64,000 bases of DNA, from contig NZ_JAIUDQ010000002.1 in NCBI RefSeq assembly GCF_020164435.1, forward strand, positions 124,001-188,000. Direction: 5' to 3'. The stretch is from Phyllobacterium lublinensis (GTDB lineage Bacteria > Pseudomonadota > Alphaproteobacteria > Rhizobiales > Rhizobiaceae). The notes below the pieces were generated by a model, which was not told the DNA's origin, searched no databases, and saw only the letters and a program-made list of their open reading frames with translations. Both the position numbers and the translations under genes were made by a program. Below are positions 16,726 through 26,139 of this stretch, in pieces; the first letter of the stretch is position 1; the number at the start of each line of letters is the position of its first letter.

Positions 16726-17273
16726 CGACGCAGGCACTTGTTGTCATTGACGTGCAAAATGCCATCGATGATCCGAAATGGGGACGACGTGGTCAGGTGG
16801 ACGCCGAGGCCGCAATCGCCCGCCTGCTTGCCGCATGGCGCGAGCGCCGCTTGCCGGTCATCCACGTTAGGCACGATTCCACAGACCCAACGTCTCCATA
16901 CCGGCCAGGCACTGCAGGCAATGAGTTCAAGGCGGAGGTGGCGCCGCTGTTGGGCGAGCCGGTCATCGACAAGCGCGCTAACAATGCGTTCGTAGGCACC
17001 GACCTGATGGACGTTCTGGATGAGTTGCAGGTGCGCAGTCTCGTCATTACCGGCGTGTTGTTGGAGAACTCCGTCGATGCGACCGTTCGCATGGCCAGTA
17101 ACCTCGGATTTGACGTGGTCGTTCCGGAAGATGCGGTCGCCAGCATCGATCGCAGGGATCGCCGTGGCAAGCATTGGGCGGCCGAGGACGTGCATGCCCT
17201 GACACTTTCCATCCTTGATGGCGATTATGCCCGCATCTCAACCTCCGCAGCCATCATCGAGACCCTGCCATGA
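16722..17273 (+). CDS. Isochorismatase-fold hydrolase homologue lacking the catalytic Cys
   Basis: 183 residues of the cysteine-hydrolase/isochorismatase fold: ALVVIDVQNA with Asp10, DKRANNAF with Lys84, and VITGVLLENSVDATVRMA, where Ser117 occupies the position of the nucleophilic Cys. Asp and Lys of the triad are kept. A Ser at this place also occurs, as I recall, in an uncharacterised subgroup with NNSVEATVR, so it is likely ancestral and not a recent mutation. The gene overlaps both the ATPase gene before and the permease gene after by 4 bases, so it belongs to the nucleoside uptake operon; a role in nucleobase or amide turnover is plausible but unproven. Confidence 0.85.
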   Translation: MTTQALVVIDVQNAIDDPKWGRRGQVDAEAAIARLLAAWRERRLPVIHVRHDSTDPTSPYRPGTAGNEFKAEVAPLLGEPVIDKRANNAFVGTDLMDVLDELQVRSLVITGVLLENSVDATVRMASNLGFDVVVPEDAVASIDRRDRRGKHWAAEDVHALTLSILDGDYARISTSAAIIETLP

Positions 17274-18412
17274 GCCAGCCCTTTGCCAAACTGCCTGCCT
17301 GGGCCGATTACGGTCTCCTGCCGCTCATCAACCTGATTGTTGCGTTTCTCGTGGCCGGTCTTGTCGTCTTGCTGGTCGGTGAAAGCCCCATCGACGCCGC
17401 CGTCCTGATGGTCAAGGGGGCATTCGGCTCTGGAGATGGCGTCGGCTATACGCTTTACTATGCGACGAATTTCATTTTCACCGGCCTCTGCGTCGCGGTC
17501 GCCTTTCACTGTGGACTATTCAACATTGGCGGCGAAGGCCAGGCCTATATTGGCGGTCTCGGTGTCGCGTTGGTCGGCTTGGGTTTAGGCCATGTCATCC
17601 CGTGGTGGCTGGCTTTCCCGCTGGCAATCGTAGCCTCGGCAATCGTCGGTGCCTTGTGGGCGCTGATACCGGCCTGGCTGCAGGCGAGGCGCGGTTCCCA
17701 CGTGGTCATCACCACCATCATGTTCAACTTCATCGCCGCCAGCATCATGGTCTATCTTCTGGTCGGTCCGCTCAAGACTTTGGGCAGTCAGGCCCCGGAA
17801 ACCCGCGTCTTCGGCGAGGGCGGGCAATTGCCGGGTCTCGCATGGCTGCTCAATCTCGTCGGCCTCAACATGCGCTCGGCGCCACTCAACATCAGTTTCC
17901 TTCTGGCTTTGCTGGCGGCGTTTCTGGTGTGGGTGCTGATCTGGCGCACCAAGCTCGGCTATGAAATTCGGACGATGGGTTTCAGCCCCAAGGCTGCGCG
18001 GTATGCCGGCATCAGTGAATTGCGGATCATCATCATCACGATGTTGATCTCAGGTGCGCTGGCGGGAATGATGGCGCTCAACCCGATCATGGGCGCGCAA
18101 CACCGTGTGCAGCTCGATTTCGTAGCGGGCGCAGGCTTCGTCGGGATAGCAGTCGCATTGATGGGCAGGTCGCATCCGGCCGGTATCGTCCTTGCGGCCA
18201 TCCTGTTCGGCATGCTCTATCAGGGCGGGGCCGAAATCGCCTTCGACATGCCGAACATCTCGCGCGACATGATTGTCATCATCCAGGGTTTGGTCATTCT
18301 TTTTGCCGGAGCGCTTGAGCACATGTTCCGTCCTTCGCTGCAACGAATCTTTCAGCGGATCGGCCGTTCGAAGCGCGAGCCCGCCCCTGCCATTGCGGGA
18401 GGAGGCCAATAA
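17270..18412 (+). CDS. Nucleoside ABC transporter permease (first)
   Basis: 380 residues with about ten membrane segments. The conserved family stretches FNIGGEGQAYIGGLG and TTIMFNFIAASIMVYLL, and the later GFSPKAARYAGI coupling region, identify a BPD_transp_2 permease of the BMP/Nup nucleoside uptake systems. It pairs with the second permease and the double-domain ATPase. It overlaps the isochorismatase-like gene by 4 bases and the next permease by TAATG. The cytoplasmic C-terminal tail is basic (RIGRSKREP). Confidence 0.92.
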   Translation: MSQPFAKLPAWADYGLLPLINLIVAFLVAGLVVLLVGESPIDAAVLMVKGAFGSGDGVGYTLYYATNFIFTGLCVAVAFHCGLFNIGGEGQAYIGGLGVALVGLGLGHVIPWWLAFPLAIVASAIVGALWALIPAWLQARRGSHVVITTIMFNFIAASIMVYLLVGPLKTLGSQAPETRVFGEGGQLPGLAWLLNLVGLNMRSAPLNISFLLALLAAFLVWVLIWRTKLGYEIRTMGFSPKAARYAGISELRIIIITMLISGALAGMMALNPIMGAQHRVQLDFVAGAGFVGIAVALMGRSHPAGIVLAAILFGMLYQGGAEIAFDMPNISRDMIVIIQGLVILFAGALEHMFRPSLQRIFQRIGRSKREPAPAIAGGGQ

Positions 18413-19383
18413 TGGACTCGTTCACAACAATCCTACAGCTTTTCGACTCCACGATCCGGCTTTCAGCCCCGCTGCTGCTCGCCTGTCTCGCCGGCCTCTA
18501 TTCCGAGCGCGCCGGCATCTTCGACATCGGGCTAGAGGGCAAGATGCTGGCAGGGGCCTTCGCCGCAGGCGCTGCTGCAACCTGGTTCGGCTCGGCATAT
18601 CTGGGGCTGCTGGCGGCCGTTCTAGTCTCGGTCGCTCTCGGGCTCGTCCATGGGTTTGCCTCGATTACTCATCGAGGCAACCAGATCGTGTCCGGCGTTG
18701 CCATCAATTTCATAGCCGCAGGCACGACTGTCATCCTTGGTCAGGCGTGGTTCAGCCAAGGCGGGCGGACCCCTTCCTTGCCCAATGCAGCGCGCTTCAA
18801 TCCGATCAATCTGCCCGGAGTAGAGGCTTTGAGGGGGGTGCCCGTCATCGGGCCGATCTATTTTGAGCTGATCTCAGGCCATTCGATCCTCGTTTACCTG
18901 GCCTTCGCCATGGTACCTTTCACCTGGTGGGTGCTCTATCGCACGCGTTTTGGCTTGCGCCTGCGCGCGGTGGGTGAAAACCCTGCGGCGGTAGACACGG
19001 CGGGCATCTCGGTCCCGTGGCTGCGCTATCGCGCGGTTATCTGCTGCGGCGTGTTGTGTGGTATTGCCGGCGCTTATCTGGCCACGGCCCAGGGCGCGGG
19101 CTTCGTCAAGGACATGACCGCGGGCAAGGGCTACATTGCACTTGCCGCGCTGATCTTTGCGAAGTGGAGACCGGTTCAGGCAATGTTCGCCTGTCTGCTC
19201 TTTGGCTTTCTCGATGCCGTGGCGATCCGCATGCAGGGTCATCCGCTGCCCCTGATCGGAGAGGTCCCCGTTCAATTCATGCAGGCCTTGCCCTATATCC
19301 TCACCGTCATCCTCCTCGCCGGCTTTATTGGCAAGGCCATCCCACCCAAGGCAGGCGGTGTTGCCTACGTGAAGGAAAGATAG
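18412..19383 (+). CDS. Nucleoside ABC transporter permease (second)
   Basis: 323 residues, about eight to ten membrane segments. FDIGLEGKMLAGAFAAG near the start and THRGNQIVSGVAINFIAAG are the family signatures, followed by the coupling stretch RLRAVGENPAAVDTAGI. It is the smaller partner of the upstream permease; the two form the membrane channel. The start overlaps the previous stop (TAATG) and the stop is one base from the cytidine deaminase start, linking uptake directly to salvage. Confidence 0.92.
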   Translation: MDSFTTILQLFDSTIRLSAPLLLACLAGLYSERAGIFDIGLEGKMLAGAFAAGAAATWFGSAYLGLLAAVLVSVALGLVHGFASITHRGNQIVSGVAINFIAAGTTVILGQAWFSQGGRTPSLPNAARFNPINLPGVEALRGVPVIGPIYFELISGHSILVYLAFAMVPFTWWVLYRTRFGLRLRAVGENPAAVDTAGISVPWLRYRAVICCGVLCGIAGAYLATAQGAGFVKDMTAGKGYIALAALIFAKWRPVQAMFACLLFGFLDAVAIRMQGHPLPLIGEVPVQFMQALPYILTVILLAGFIGKAIPPKAGGVAYVKER

Positions 19384-19384
19384 A

Positions 19385-19789
19385 ATGAGCAAGGACCTCT
19401 TTGATGCGGCCTTCGCGGCAATGCAGAAAACCCATTCGCCCTATTCCCGGTTCCCGGTGGGAGCCGCTATCCGTACAAGCGATGGGCGCATTTTTTCAGG
19501 TTGTAACATCGAGGTCGTTTCCTATCCGGAGGGATGGTGTGCGGAGACAACGGCGCTGTCGCACTTTGTCATGGGTGGCGGCGGCGTCATTGCCGAAATT
19601 GCCGTTGTCGCCGAGAAGAAAGCGAAATGCACACCCTGTGGTGGCTGCCGCCAACGCCTGGCAGAGTTCGCCGGACCTGAAGCGCTCCTGCACCTTTGCG
19701 ACAATGATGGCATCGTCGAAACTTTGACGATGAAGGAAATATTCCCTTATGGGTTCGAGGCTGAAGTACTGGGTAAAGGTGCCGAATGA
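19385..19789 (+). CDS. cdd: Cytidine deaminase
   Basis: 134 residues, the usual length of the homotetrameric type. Zinc and catalytic residues are present: CAE at 52-54 (Cys52, Glu54) and PCGGC at 84-88 (Cys85, Cys88). It deaminates cytidine and deoxycytidine to uridine and deoxyuridine in the cytoplasm. It sits one base after the second permease and overlaps the purine nucleoside phosphorylase start by 4 bases (ATGA), so imported nucleosides meet their salvage enzymes from one transcript. Confidence 0.95.
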   Translation: MSKDLFDAAFAAMQKTHSPYSRFPVGAAIRTSDGRIFSGCNIEVVSYPEGWCAETTALSHFVMGGGGVIAEIAVVAEKKAKCTPCGGCRQRLAEFAGPEALLHLCDNDGIVETLTMKEIFPYGFEAEVLGKGAE

Positions 19790-20586
19790 TCTCGCCCGCA
19801 ACAGCAGCGCTTATACAGAAGTTGAACGGGCTTGCACCGCGCATTGCTCTGGTCCTCGGATCGGGACTGGGCTCGCTGGTCGATGCGGTGGAGAACCCGG
19901 TCCGCATTCCCTATGCCGACCTGCCGGGCTTCCCCCACAGCGGCGTTTCCGGCCATGCGGGAGAGGTGGTGGCAGGCTATCTGTCCGGCAAGCCGGTCCT
20001 GATGCTGGCAGGCCGCGCGCACTACTATGAAAAGGGCGATGCGTCGGTCATGCGCCCAGTCATCGCTGCACTGGCTGACCTTGGCGTCGAGATGCTTGTA
20101 CTCACCAATGCGGCAGGCTCTGTCCGCCATGATCTGGCACCAGGCAGCGTCATGCTGGTTGATGATCATATCAATTACTCCGGGCTCAATCCGCTCATCG
20201 GTGAACCGTCCGACCAGCGTTTTGTCGGTATGACGTCCGCCTACGACAGCAAGCTGAAGGATGCGCTCGTCATCGCCGCCGGCGAAGTCGGAGAAAAGCT
20301 GACGCCCGGCGTGTATATGTGGTTTTCTGGACCTTCATTTGAAACGCCGGCAGAAATTCGCATGGCGCGCACGTTGGGCGCTGATGCGGTTGGCATGTCG
20401 ACTGTGCCGGAGGTCATTCTGGCACGTTTCTTCGGACTGCGAGTGGCTGCCTGCTCGGTCATTACCAATTACGGGGCAGGCATGACGGGCGCGGAACTCT
20501 CGCACGACGAAACCAAGGACGTCGCGCCTACGGGCGGTGCACGCCTGCAGAAAATCATCCGGGCGATGATCCGGGAGATCGGCTGA
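19786..20586 (+). CDS. Purine nucleoside phosphorylase (trimeric, PNP-2 type)
   Basis: 266 residues. VLGSGLGSL near the start is the phosphate-binding loop, AGRAHYYEKGD the second hallmark, and LTNAAGSVRHDLAPGSVML the conserved middle. MWFSGPSFETPAEI and the SVITNYGAGM region complete the site. This is the trimeric inosine/guanosine class (punA/xapA-like); it splits purine nucleosides with phosphate to the free base and ribose 1-phosphate. The operon overlap with cdd supports the salvage role. Confidence 0.93.
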   Translation: MISPATAALIQKLNGLAPRIALVLGSGLGSLVDAVENPVRIPYADLPGFPHSGVSGHAGEVVAGYLSGKPVLMLAGRAHYYEKGDASVMRPVIAALADLGVEMLVLTNAAGSVRHDLAPGSVMLVDDHINYSGLNPLIGEPSDQRFVGMTSAYDSKLKDALVIAAGEVGEKLTPGVYMWFSGPSFETPAEIRMARTLGADAVGMSTVPEVILARFFGLRVAACSVITNYGAGMTGAELSHDETKDVAPTGGARLQKIIRAMIREIG

Positions 20587-20589
20587 GCG

Positions 20590-21906
20590 ATGTTGTTGCC
20601 CCAGGAAATCATCCGGCGCAAGCGCGACGGTCAGACGCTGGATGCCGCGGACATAACGGCTTTCGTCAATGCAATGAGCTCCGGCGCAATCACCGACGGC
20701 CAGATCGCGGCATTCGCGATGGCAGTCTATTTCAACGGCATGAAGCGCGATGAGGCAGTTGCCTTGACGCTCGCCATGCGCGACTCAGGCGATATTCTCG
20801 ATTGGTCCGATTTGCCTGGTCCCGCGGTCGACAAGCATTCGACGGGCGGCGTGGGCGATAACGTGTCATTGATGCTGGCGCCGATTGCGGCGGCCTGCGG
20901 CGCTTACGTGCCGATGATATCCGGTCGCGGACTGGGTCACACGGGTGGTACGCTCGACAAGATGGATTCGATCCCAGGCTATCGCAGCCAGCCGGACAAT
21001 TCGCTGTTCCGCAAGGTTGTACGCGAAGTCGGTTGTGCCATTATCGGTCAGACAGCCAATCTCGCTCCTGCGGACAAGCGCTTCTACTCCATTCGGGATG
21101 TGACGGCCACGGTGGAGTCCATTCCGCTCATTACCGCCTCCATCCTTTCAAAGAAACTGTCGGCCGGTCTTAATGCACTGGTCCTGGATGTGAAGTCCGG
21201 CAACGGAGCCTTCATGGCGCGGAACCGCGATGCGGTTGCCCTGGCAGAAAGCATAGTAGCCGTTGCCCAAGGCGCTGGCCTGACGACCTCTGCGCTGTTG
21301 ACCGACATGAACGAACCACTGGCTCTGGCTGCGGGCAATGCAGTGGAGGTCAAGAATGCGGTCGACTTTCTGACCGGCGACCGGAGGGATGCCCGTCTGG
21401 AGGCGGTCACGATGGCACTGGCCGCCGAAATGCTGGTATCGGCCAAAATCGCATCAAATCATAAAGTCGCACAGGAAAAGGCGCGCGATGCCCTCCACAG
21501 CGGTCGAGCAGCGGAGATTTTCGGTCGCATGGTGGCCGGGCTTGGCGGGCCGACGGATTTCGTGTCTCGCCCCGGCCGTCATCTGCCGACAGCGCCGGTC
21601 ATCCACGAAGTGAAAGCCCCTCGGGTCGGGCATGTCGCATCGGTCGATACCCGTGCGATCGGCGTTGCAATCGTGACGTTGGGTGGAGGACGGATACGTC
21701 CGCAGGATCCAATCGATCATGCGGTCGGTGTTACCGGGCTTCAGCCGATCGGCGCGAGAATGGAGCAAGGTGAACCGATCGCTTTTGTTCACGCGCGCAG
21801 CCACGATGATGCCGCGGCGGCCGCGCAGGTGATTGAAGCGGCCTATGGATTTTCCGAACGCAAACCGCGCACCGTCAACCCGGTATTCCGGCGCATTGGC
21901 GCGTGA
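20590..21906 (+). CDS. deoA: Thymidine phosphorylase
   Basis: 438 residues, matching the bacterial DeoA length. KHSTGGVGDNVSLMLAPI is the family signature; SGRGLGHTGGTLDKMDSIPG and VKSGNGAFM follow in the expected order. It splits thymidine and deoxyuridine to base and deoxyribose 1-phosphate. It starts 3 bases after the PNP stop and ends the operon, converging on upp. Confidence 0.95.
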   Translation: MLLPQEIIRRKRDGQTLDAADITAFVNAMSSGAITDGQIAAFAMAVYFNGMKRDEAVALTLAMRDSGDILDWSDLPGPAVDKHSTGGVGDNVSLMLAPIAAACGAYVPMISGRGLGHTGGTLDKMDSIPGYRSQPDNSLFRKVVREVGCAIIGQTANLAPADKRFYSIRDVTATVESIPLITASILSKKLSAGLNALVLDVKSGNGAFMARNRDAVALAESIVAVAQGAGLTTSALLTDMNEPLALAAGNAVEVKNAVDFLTGDRRDARLEAVTMALAAEMLVSAKIASNHKVAQEKARDALHSGRAAEIFGRMVAGLGGPTDFVSRPGRHLPTAPVIHEVKAPRVGHVASVDTRAIGVAIVTLGGGRIRPQDPIDHAVGVTGLQPIGARMEQGEPIAFVHARSHDDAAAAAQVIEAAYGFSERKPRTVNPVFRRIGA

Positions 21907-21922
21907 CTAGTGCGCTGACCTG

Positions 21923-22549
21923 TTATTTCGTTCCATACATGCGGTCACCCGCGTCGCCGAGGCCAGGGACGATGTAACCCTTCTCATTCAGATGACTGTC
22001 GATAGCCGCTGTGAATACCTGAACGTCGGGATGAGCTTTCGTAAAGCGCTCGATACCCTCCGGTGCAGCGAGGAGGCAAAGGAAGCGTATATTGCTCGCG
22101 CCACGGTCCTTCAGCTTCTGGATCGCCGCAATCGCTGAATTGGCCGTGGCGAGCATGGGGTCGACGACGATGATCAGGCGGTTGACGATGTCTTCCGGCG
22201 CCTTGAAGTAATATTCAACCGGAAGCAGTGTTTCGTGATCGCGGTACAGTCCGATATGTGCGACGCGCGCCGCGGGCACAAGGTCCAGCATGCCTTCAAG
22301 CAGGCCGTTACCAGCACGCAGAATCGACGCGAATACCAGCTTTTTCCCCTCGATGACCGGAGCATCCATCTCCATCAGGGGCGTCTGTATGCGGATATTG
22401 GTCAGTTGCAGGTCGCGGGTCACCTCGTAGCAAAGGAGCAGCGAAATTTCCTTGAGCAACCGCCGGAATCCCGCTGTGGACGTATCCTTGTCGCGCATGA
22501 TTGTAAGCTTGTGCTGGACAAGCGGATGGGAAACGATCGTCACGCCCAT
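21923..22549 (-). CDS. upp: Uracil phosphoribosyltransferase
   Basis: 208 residues, the standard UPRT length. [20 protein letters not shown] at the start, [15 protein letters not shown] (PRPP loop) and the C-terminal [17 protein letters not shown] are diagnostic. It makes UMP from uracil and PRPP. I chose ATG 22549 because AGGGGG lies 5 bases before it, and this gives the family's usual N-terminus; the ATG at 22579 would add ten atypical residues. It is convergent to deoA and lies 32 bases downstream of add on the same strand. Confidence 0.96.
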   Translation of the reverse strand: MGVTIVSHPLVQHKLTIMRDKDTSTAGFRRLLKEISLLLCYEVTRDLQLTNIRIQTPLMEMDAPVIEGKKLVFASILRAGNGLLEGMLDLVPAARVAHIGLYRDHETLLPVEYYFKAPEDIVNRLIIVVDPMLATANSAIAAIQKLKDRGASNIRFLCLLAAPEGIERFTKAHPDVQVFTAAIDSHLNEKGYIVPGLGDAGDRMYGTK

Positions 22550-22581
22550 GGGAACCCCCTTCATTCTCAATGACAGCAATA

Positions 22582-23601
22582 CTAGCTGCTCGGAGCCGAT
22601 CCGGCAAAGAGCTCATCGGCCACACGCACAGTTTTGTCCTGACAGAGTCGCGCAAGCAGAGATGTTCGCGTTTCTTCGTCGACAAAGGCAGCCTTTATCG
22701 CGGTTTCCGTCACTTGCTTCAGCATCGCATCATCATAACCGAAATAGGACGTCGCGATTTCATACTCCCTTGCAAGGTCGGTATGAAAATAGGGCGGATC
22801 ATCGGAATTGAGGGTCACCGGCACGCCGGCGTTGGCAAGGCCGGCAAACGGATGTGACGAAAAATCAGCAAACACGCCGAGCGCTATGTTTGATCCAGGG
22901 CAGCACTCGAGCAGGATCTGCTCATCCGCCAGCCGCTTGACCAGCTCGGGGTTTTCGATCGCACGCACACCGTGTCCAATACGAGATGGATTGAGCGCGT
23001 CAAGCGTCCCCGCCACGCTTTCCCAGCCTGACAACTCGCCGGCATGGATGGTGATGCCAAGTCCTGCATTGCGTGCCACGTCGAACGCCGCTGCAAAGTC
23101 CATCGGCTTGTGCATCCTTTCGTCTCCGGCCATGCCGAAGCCGGTCACGAGCGGATGGGGATTCTCCACTATATATCTGGCTGCCGCCATTACTGCTTCG
23201 GGACCCTTGTGACGCAGGCCAGTCGCGATCATGCGGCCTTCGATGCCGGTCGCCGCTTTGGCTCTTCGCATGCCTTCGGCAAGCCCCTCAATATAGGCGC
23301 GTGGGTTGATTCCAGCACTGAAGGCATGATCCGTCGAGATGAAGACTTCCGAGTAAATGGCATCTTGCCGGCCCAACGAAAGGAGATAGTCCTCCGCAAG
23401 ATCGGCATAATCGTCTTCGGTACGGAAAAGCATGGCTGCCTGATCATAGGCATTGAGGAACGACGTGAAGTCATGCCAGACAAATCGTCCGTCCTGAATG
23501 AAGCTGGAAACGTCCGCGCCGTATTTGGCGGCTTTTTTCTCGACCAGGCGAGGGGAGGCGGCTCCTTCGATATGGCAGTGCAATTCGGCTTTCAAAACCA
23601 T
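22582..23601 (-). CDS. add: Adenosine deaminase
   Basis: 339 residues. Zinc-binding HCH is at ELHCHIEGA, the catalytic Glu at [11 protein letters not shown], the conserved His at SRIGHGVRA, and the metal/base region at LNSDDPPYF. It converts adenosine and deoxyadenosine to the inosines, feeding the PNP of the same locus. The stretch [13 protein letters not shown] is typical of bacterial Add, though adenine deaminases of this family look similar; the locus favours adenosine. It is divergent from ubiE and probably co-transcribed with upp. Confidence 0.9.
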   Translation of the reverse strand: MVLKAELHCHIEGAASPRLVEKKAAKYGADVSSFIQDGRFVWHDFTSFLNAYDQAAMLFRTEDDYADLAEDYLLSLGRQDAIYSEVFISTDHAFSAGINPRAYIEGLAEGMRRAKAATGIEGRMIATGLRHKGPEAVMAAARYIVENPHPLVTGFGMAGDERMHKPMDFAAAFDVARNAGLGITIHAGELSGWESVAGTLDALNPSRIGHGVRAIENPELVKRLADEQILLECCPGSNIALGVFADFSSHPFAGLANAGVPVTLNSDDPPYFHTDLAREYEIATSYFGYDDAMLKQVTETAIKAAFVDEETRTSLLARLCQDKTVRVADELFAGSAPSS

Positions 23602-23708
23602 TCAGGCAAACCTATAACCTACGCGGCGCTTGATCGCGCTACAGAACAATAGCCTTATGTGTTTCAATCTTCTATGGTTCGCCGCAACAGAAATCAGCAG
23701 GTAACACA

Positions 23709-24485
23709 ATGAACCAGCAACGCACCGGTGCCCATGGCGGCATGGAAACGTCCTTCGGCTTTCAGGATGTCGGCGATGGGGAAAAACAGGCACGCGTGAA
23801 TGACGTCTTTCACCGCGTCGCCAAGCGTTACGATGTTATGAACGATCTCATGTCCGGCGGGCTGCATCGCGTCTGGAAGGACTCGATGATAGCGTGGTTG
23901 TCGCCGTCGAAGACCGCCAATTGGAAGGTGCTGGACGTTGCCGGCGGTACCGGAGATGTCGCGTTCAGAATCATTGAGGCCTCGAACCGCAATGCCCATG
24001 CGACAATTCTCGACATTAATGGTTCCATGCTTGGCGTCGGCCGCGATCGTGCCGAAAAGAAGGGTCTCTCTGACAACACCGAATTCATTGAGGCCAATGC
24101 CGAGGAACTCCCCTTCGCAGATGCAAGCTTCGATGCCTATACGATCGCTTTCGGCATCCGCAATGTACCGCACATCGACCGCGCGCTGGCGGAAGCGTTT
24201 CGCGTCCTCAAACCGGGCGGGCGGTTCCTCTGCCTCGAGTTCTCCGAAGTGGAATTGCCTGTTCTCGACAAGGTCTATGACGCATGGTCGTTCAACGCTA
24301 TCCCAAAGATCGGCCAGGCGGTGACCGGTGATGCGGACAGCTATCAATATCTGGTGGAATCGATCCGTAAGTTCCCGCGCCAGGCCGATTTCGCCGAAAT
24401 GATCCGCGGGGCCGGCTTCGAGCGCGTTAGCTGGCGCAATTTCACCGGCGGTATTGCTGCGCTGCACTCCGGCTGGAAGCTGTGA
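23709..24485 (+). CDS. ubiE: Ubiquinone/menaquinone biosynthesis C-methyltransferase
   Basis: 258 residues of a class I SAM methyltransferase. [19 protein letters not shown] marks the family N-terminus, [15 protein letters not shown] the SAM loop, and [16 protein letters not shown] the C-terminus. UbiE methylates the ring in ubiquinone synthesis. UbiB follows after 8 bases, so the two are co-transcribed. ATG 23709 gives the normal N-terminus. Confidence 0.96.
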   Translation: MNQQRTGAHGGMETSFGFQDVGDGEKQARVNDVFHRVAKRYDVMNDLMSGGLHRVWKDSMIAWLSPSKTANWKVLDVAGGTGDVAFRIIEASNRNAHATILDINGSMLGVGRDRAEKKGLSDNTEFIEANAEELPFADASFDAYTIAFGIRNVPHIDRALAEAFRVLKPGGRFLCLEFSEVELPVLDKVYDAWSFNAIPKIGQAVTGDADSYQYLVESIRKFPRQADFAEMIRGAGFERVSWRNFTGGIAALHSGWKL

Positions 24486-24493
24486 CGTCCTGA

Positions 24494-26071
24494 ATGAGTA
24501 AGCTTGCAGCAACATTTCGCCTGATGAGGGCTGGATGGATCATGACGCGCGAAGGCGTCATATCCGCGCTTCCTGCCGAGGGACTAAGTGGTCTTCCTGC
24601 CTTCGGTCACCGGATCGCTGGGTTGTTGGCCCGGCGTCGTGCCAGGACCGCCCGTCGCTCCGAGCGCATGTCACGCGCCATCAACAAGCTGGGGCCGTCC
24701 TACGTCAAGCTGGGGCAGTTCTTGGCAACCCGGCCGGATGTGGTCGGAACCGAAGTCGCCGACGATCTGGCGCTTCTGCAGGACCAGCTAGATTTTTTCC
24801 CGATGGAGGCCTCAGTCAAGGCGATTGAAGGTTCTCTGGGACGTCCGCTTCTCGATCTATATGTGACCTTTGACGAACCTATAGCGGCGGCATCGATTGC
24901 GCAGGTCCACCCGGCCTATGTCAGAAGCAATGGCGAGTTGCTGAAGGTTGCAGTCAAGGTGGTTCGCCCTGGCGTGCGCCAACGCTTCAACAACGATCTG
25001 GAGAGTTTCTTTCTGGTGGCCAAATGGCAGGAGCGTTATGTACCTGCCACCCGCCGCCTGCGGCCGATCGAAGTCACGCGTACTCTTGCACAGACAACGC
25101 GCATTGAGATGGATTTGCGCCTTGAAGCCGCTGCCCTGTCGGAAATTGGCGAGAATACCAAGGATGATCCGGGATTCCGTGTCCCTATGGTGGACTGGGA
25201 GCGCACGGGCAGGGATGTCCTGACCCTTGAATGGATTGATGGCGTGAAAATGTCAGATATCGAGGGTCTGCGCGCGGCCGGCCATGATCTGATCAAGCTT
25301 GCCGAAACGCTCATCCAATCCTTCCTGCGCCATACGTTGCGCGATGGCTTCTTTCATGCGGACATGCATCCCGGCAATCTTTTCGTGGATTCGGAAGGTC
25401 ATATCGTCGCCGTGGACTTTGGAATCACGGGTCGCCTCGGTAAAAAGGAACGGCGGTTCCTGGCGGAGATCCTTTACGGTTTCATCACCCGCGATTATGC
25501 GCGCGTAGCAGAGGTGCATTTTGAGGCCGGCTATGTGCCGCACCACCATGATGTGTCAAGTTTTGCCCAAGCGATCCGCGCGATTGGCGAGCCAATCCAC
25601 GGGCAGCCAGCCGAAACCATTTCCATGGCCAAGCTTCTGACATTGCTGTTCGAGGTCACGGAACTCTTTGACATGGAGACCCGGCCAGAACTCGTCATGC
25701 TGCAGAAGACGATGGTGGTGGTGGAAGGTGTGTCGCGTACGCTGGATCCCCATTTCAATATGTGGAAGGCTTCCGAGCCCGTGGTAGGCGGCTGGATACG
25801 ACGCAATCTCGGTCCTCAGGGGATTCTGATCGATGCCCGGGATGGCGCGCATGCAGTTCTCCATCTTGCCCGCCAGGCGCCCGAGCTGGTAGCGCGCGCG
25901 GGTCGCCTGTCGCAGGAGCTCGACCTGATGGCGGCAAATGGATTGCGCTTTGACGAGCAGACGGCGAACGCCATCGGCAAGGCAGAGGCGAAACACACAC
26001 GGTCAGGTCGCATTGCGCTTTGGGTGATTGCAATTTGTCTGATTGTCATCACGTACAAGCTTGTTTCTTGA
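24494..26071 (+). CDS. ubiB: UbiB, ABC1/ADCK-family ubiquinone biosynthesis factor
   Basis: 525 residues of the ABC1 atypical kinase family: KLGPSYVKLGQF (KxGQ motif), ASIAQVHPA (the Ala-rich nucleotide loop), DGFFHADMHPGNLFV (catalytic loop) and VAVDFGITGRL (DFG-like). C-terminal hydrophobic residues (IALWVIAICLIVITYKL) form a membrane anchor. It is needed for ubiquinone synthesis; the old name 2-polyprenylphenol 6-hydroxylase is not thought to reflect its activity. It follows ubiE directly and precedes coaBC. Confidence 0.95.
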   Translation: MSKLAATFRLMRAGWIMTREGVISALPAEGLSGLPAFGHRIAGLLARRRARTARRSERMSRAINKLGPSYVKLGQFLATRPDVVGTEVADDLALLQDQLDFFPMEASVKAIEGSLGRPLLDLYVTFDEPIAAASIAQVHPAYVRSNGELLKVAVKVVRPGVRQRFNNDLESFFLVAKWQERYVPATRRLRPIEVTRTLAQTTRIEMDLRLEAAALSEIGENTKDDPGFRVPMVDWERTGRDVLTLEWIDGVKMSDIEGLRAAGHDLIKLAETLIQSFLRHTLRDGFFHADMHPGNLFVDSEGHIVAVDFGITGRLGKKERRFLAEILYGFITRDYARVAEVHFEAGYVPHHHDVSSFAQAIRAIGEPIHGQPAETISMAKLLTLLFEVTELFDMETRPELVMLQKTMVVVEGVSRTLDPHFNMWKASEPVVGGWIRRNLGPQGILIDARDGAHAVLHLARQAPELVARAGRLSQELDLMAANGLRFDEQTANAIGKAEAKHTRSGRIALWVIAICLIVITYKLVS

Positions 26072-26097
26072 AGGTTCAGGGTTGTACATGATATCAA

Positions 26098-26138
26098 TGA
26101 TTGCAATTAGCAAGGCAATCGCTGTGAAGGTGCAATCA
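26098..26138. promoter_or_regulatory. FitA-like inverted repeat in front of the RHH-CoaBC gene
   Basis: Half-sites TGATTGCA (26098-26105) and TGCAATCA (26131-26138) are exact reverse complements with a 25-base spacer; the second ends one base before the ATG at 26140. From memory, the FitA antitoxin of Neisseria binds half-sites TGATAGCA/TGCTATCA, one base different per half-site. Since the gene encodes a FitA-like DNA-binding domain, self-repression is a reasonable inference. Confidence 0.6.
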
Positions 26139-26139
26139 A

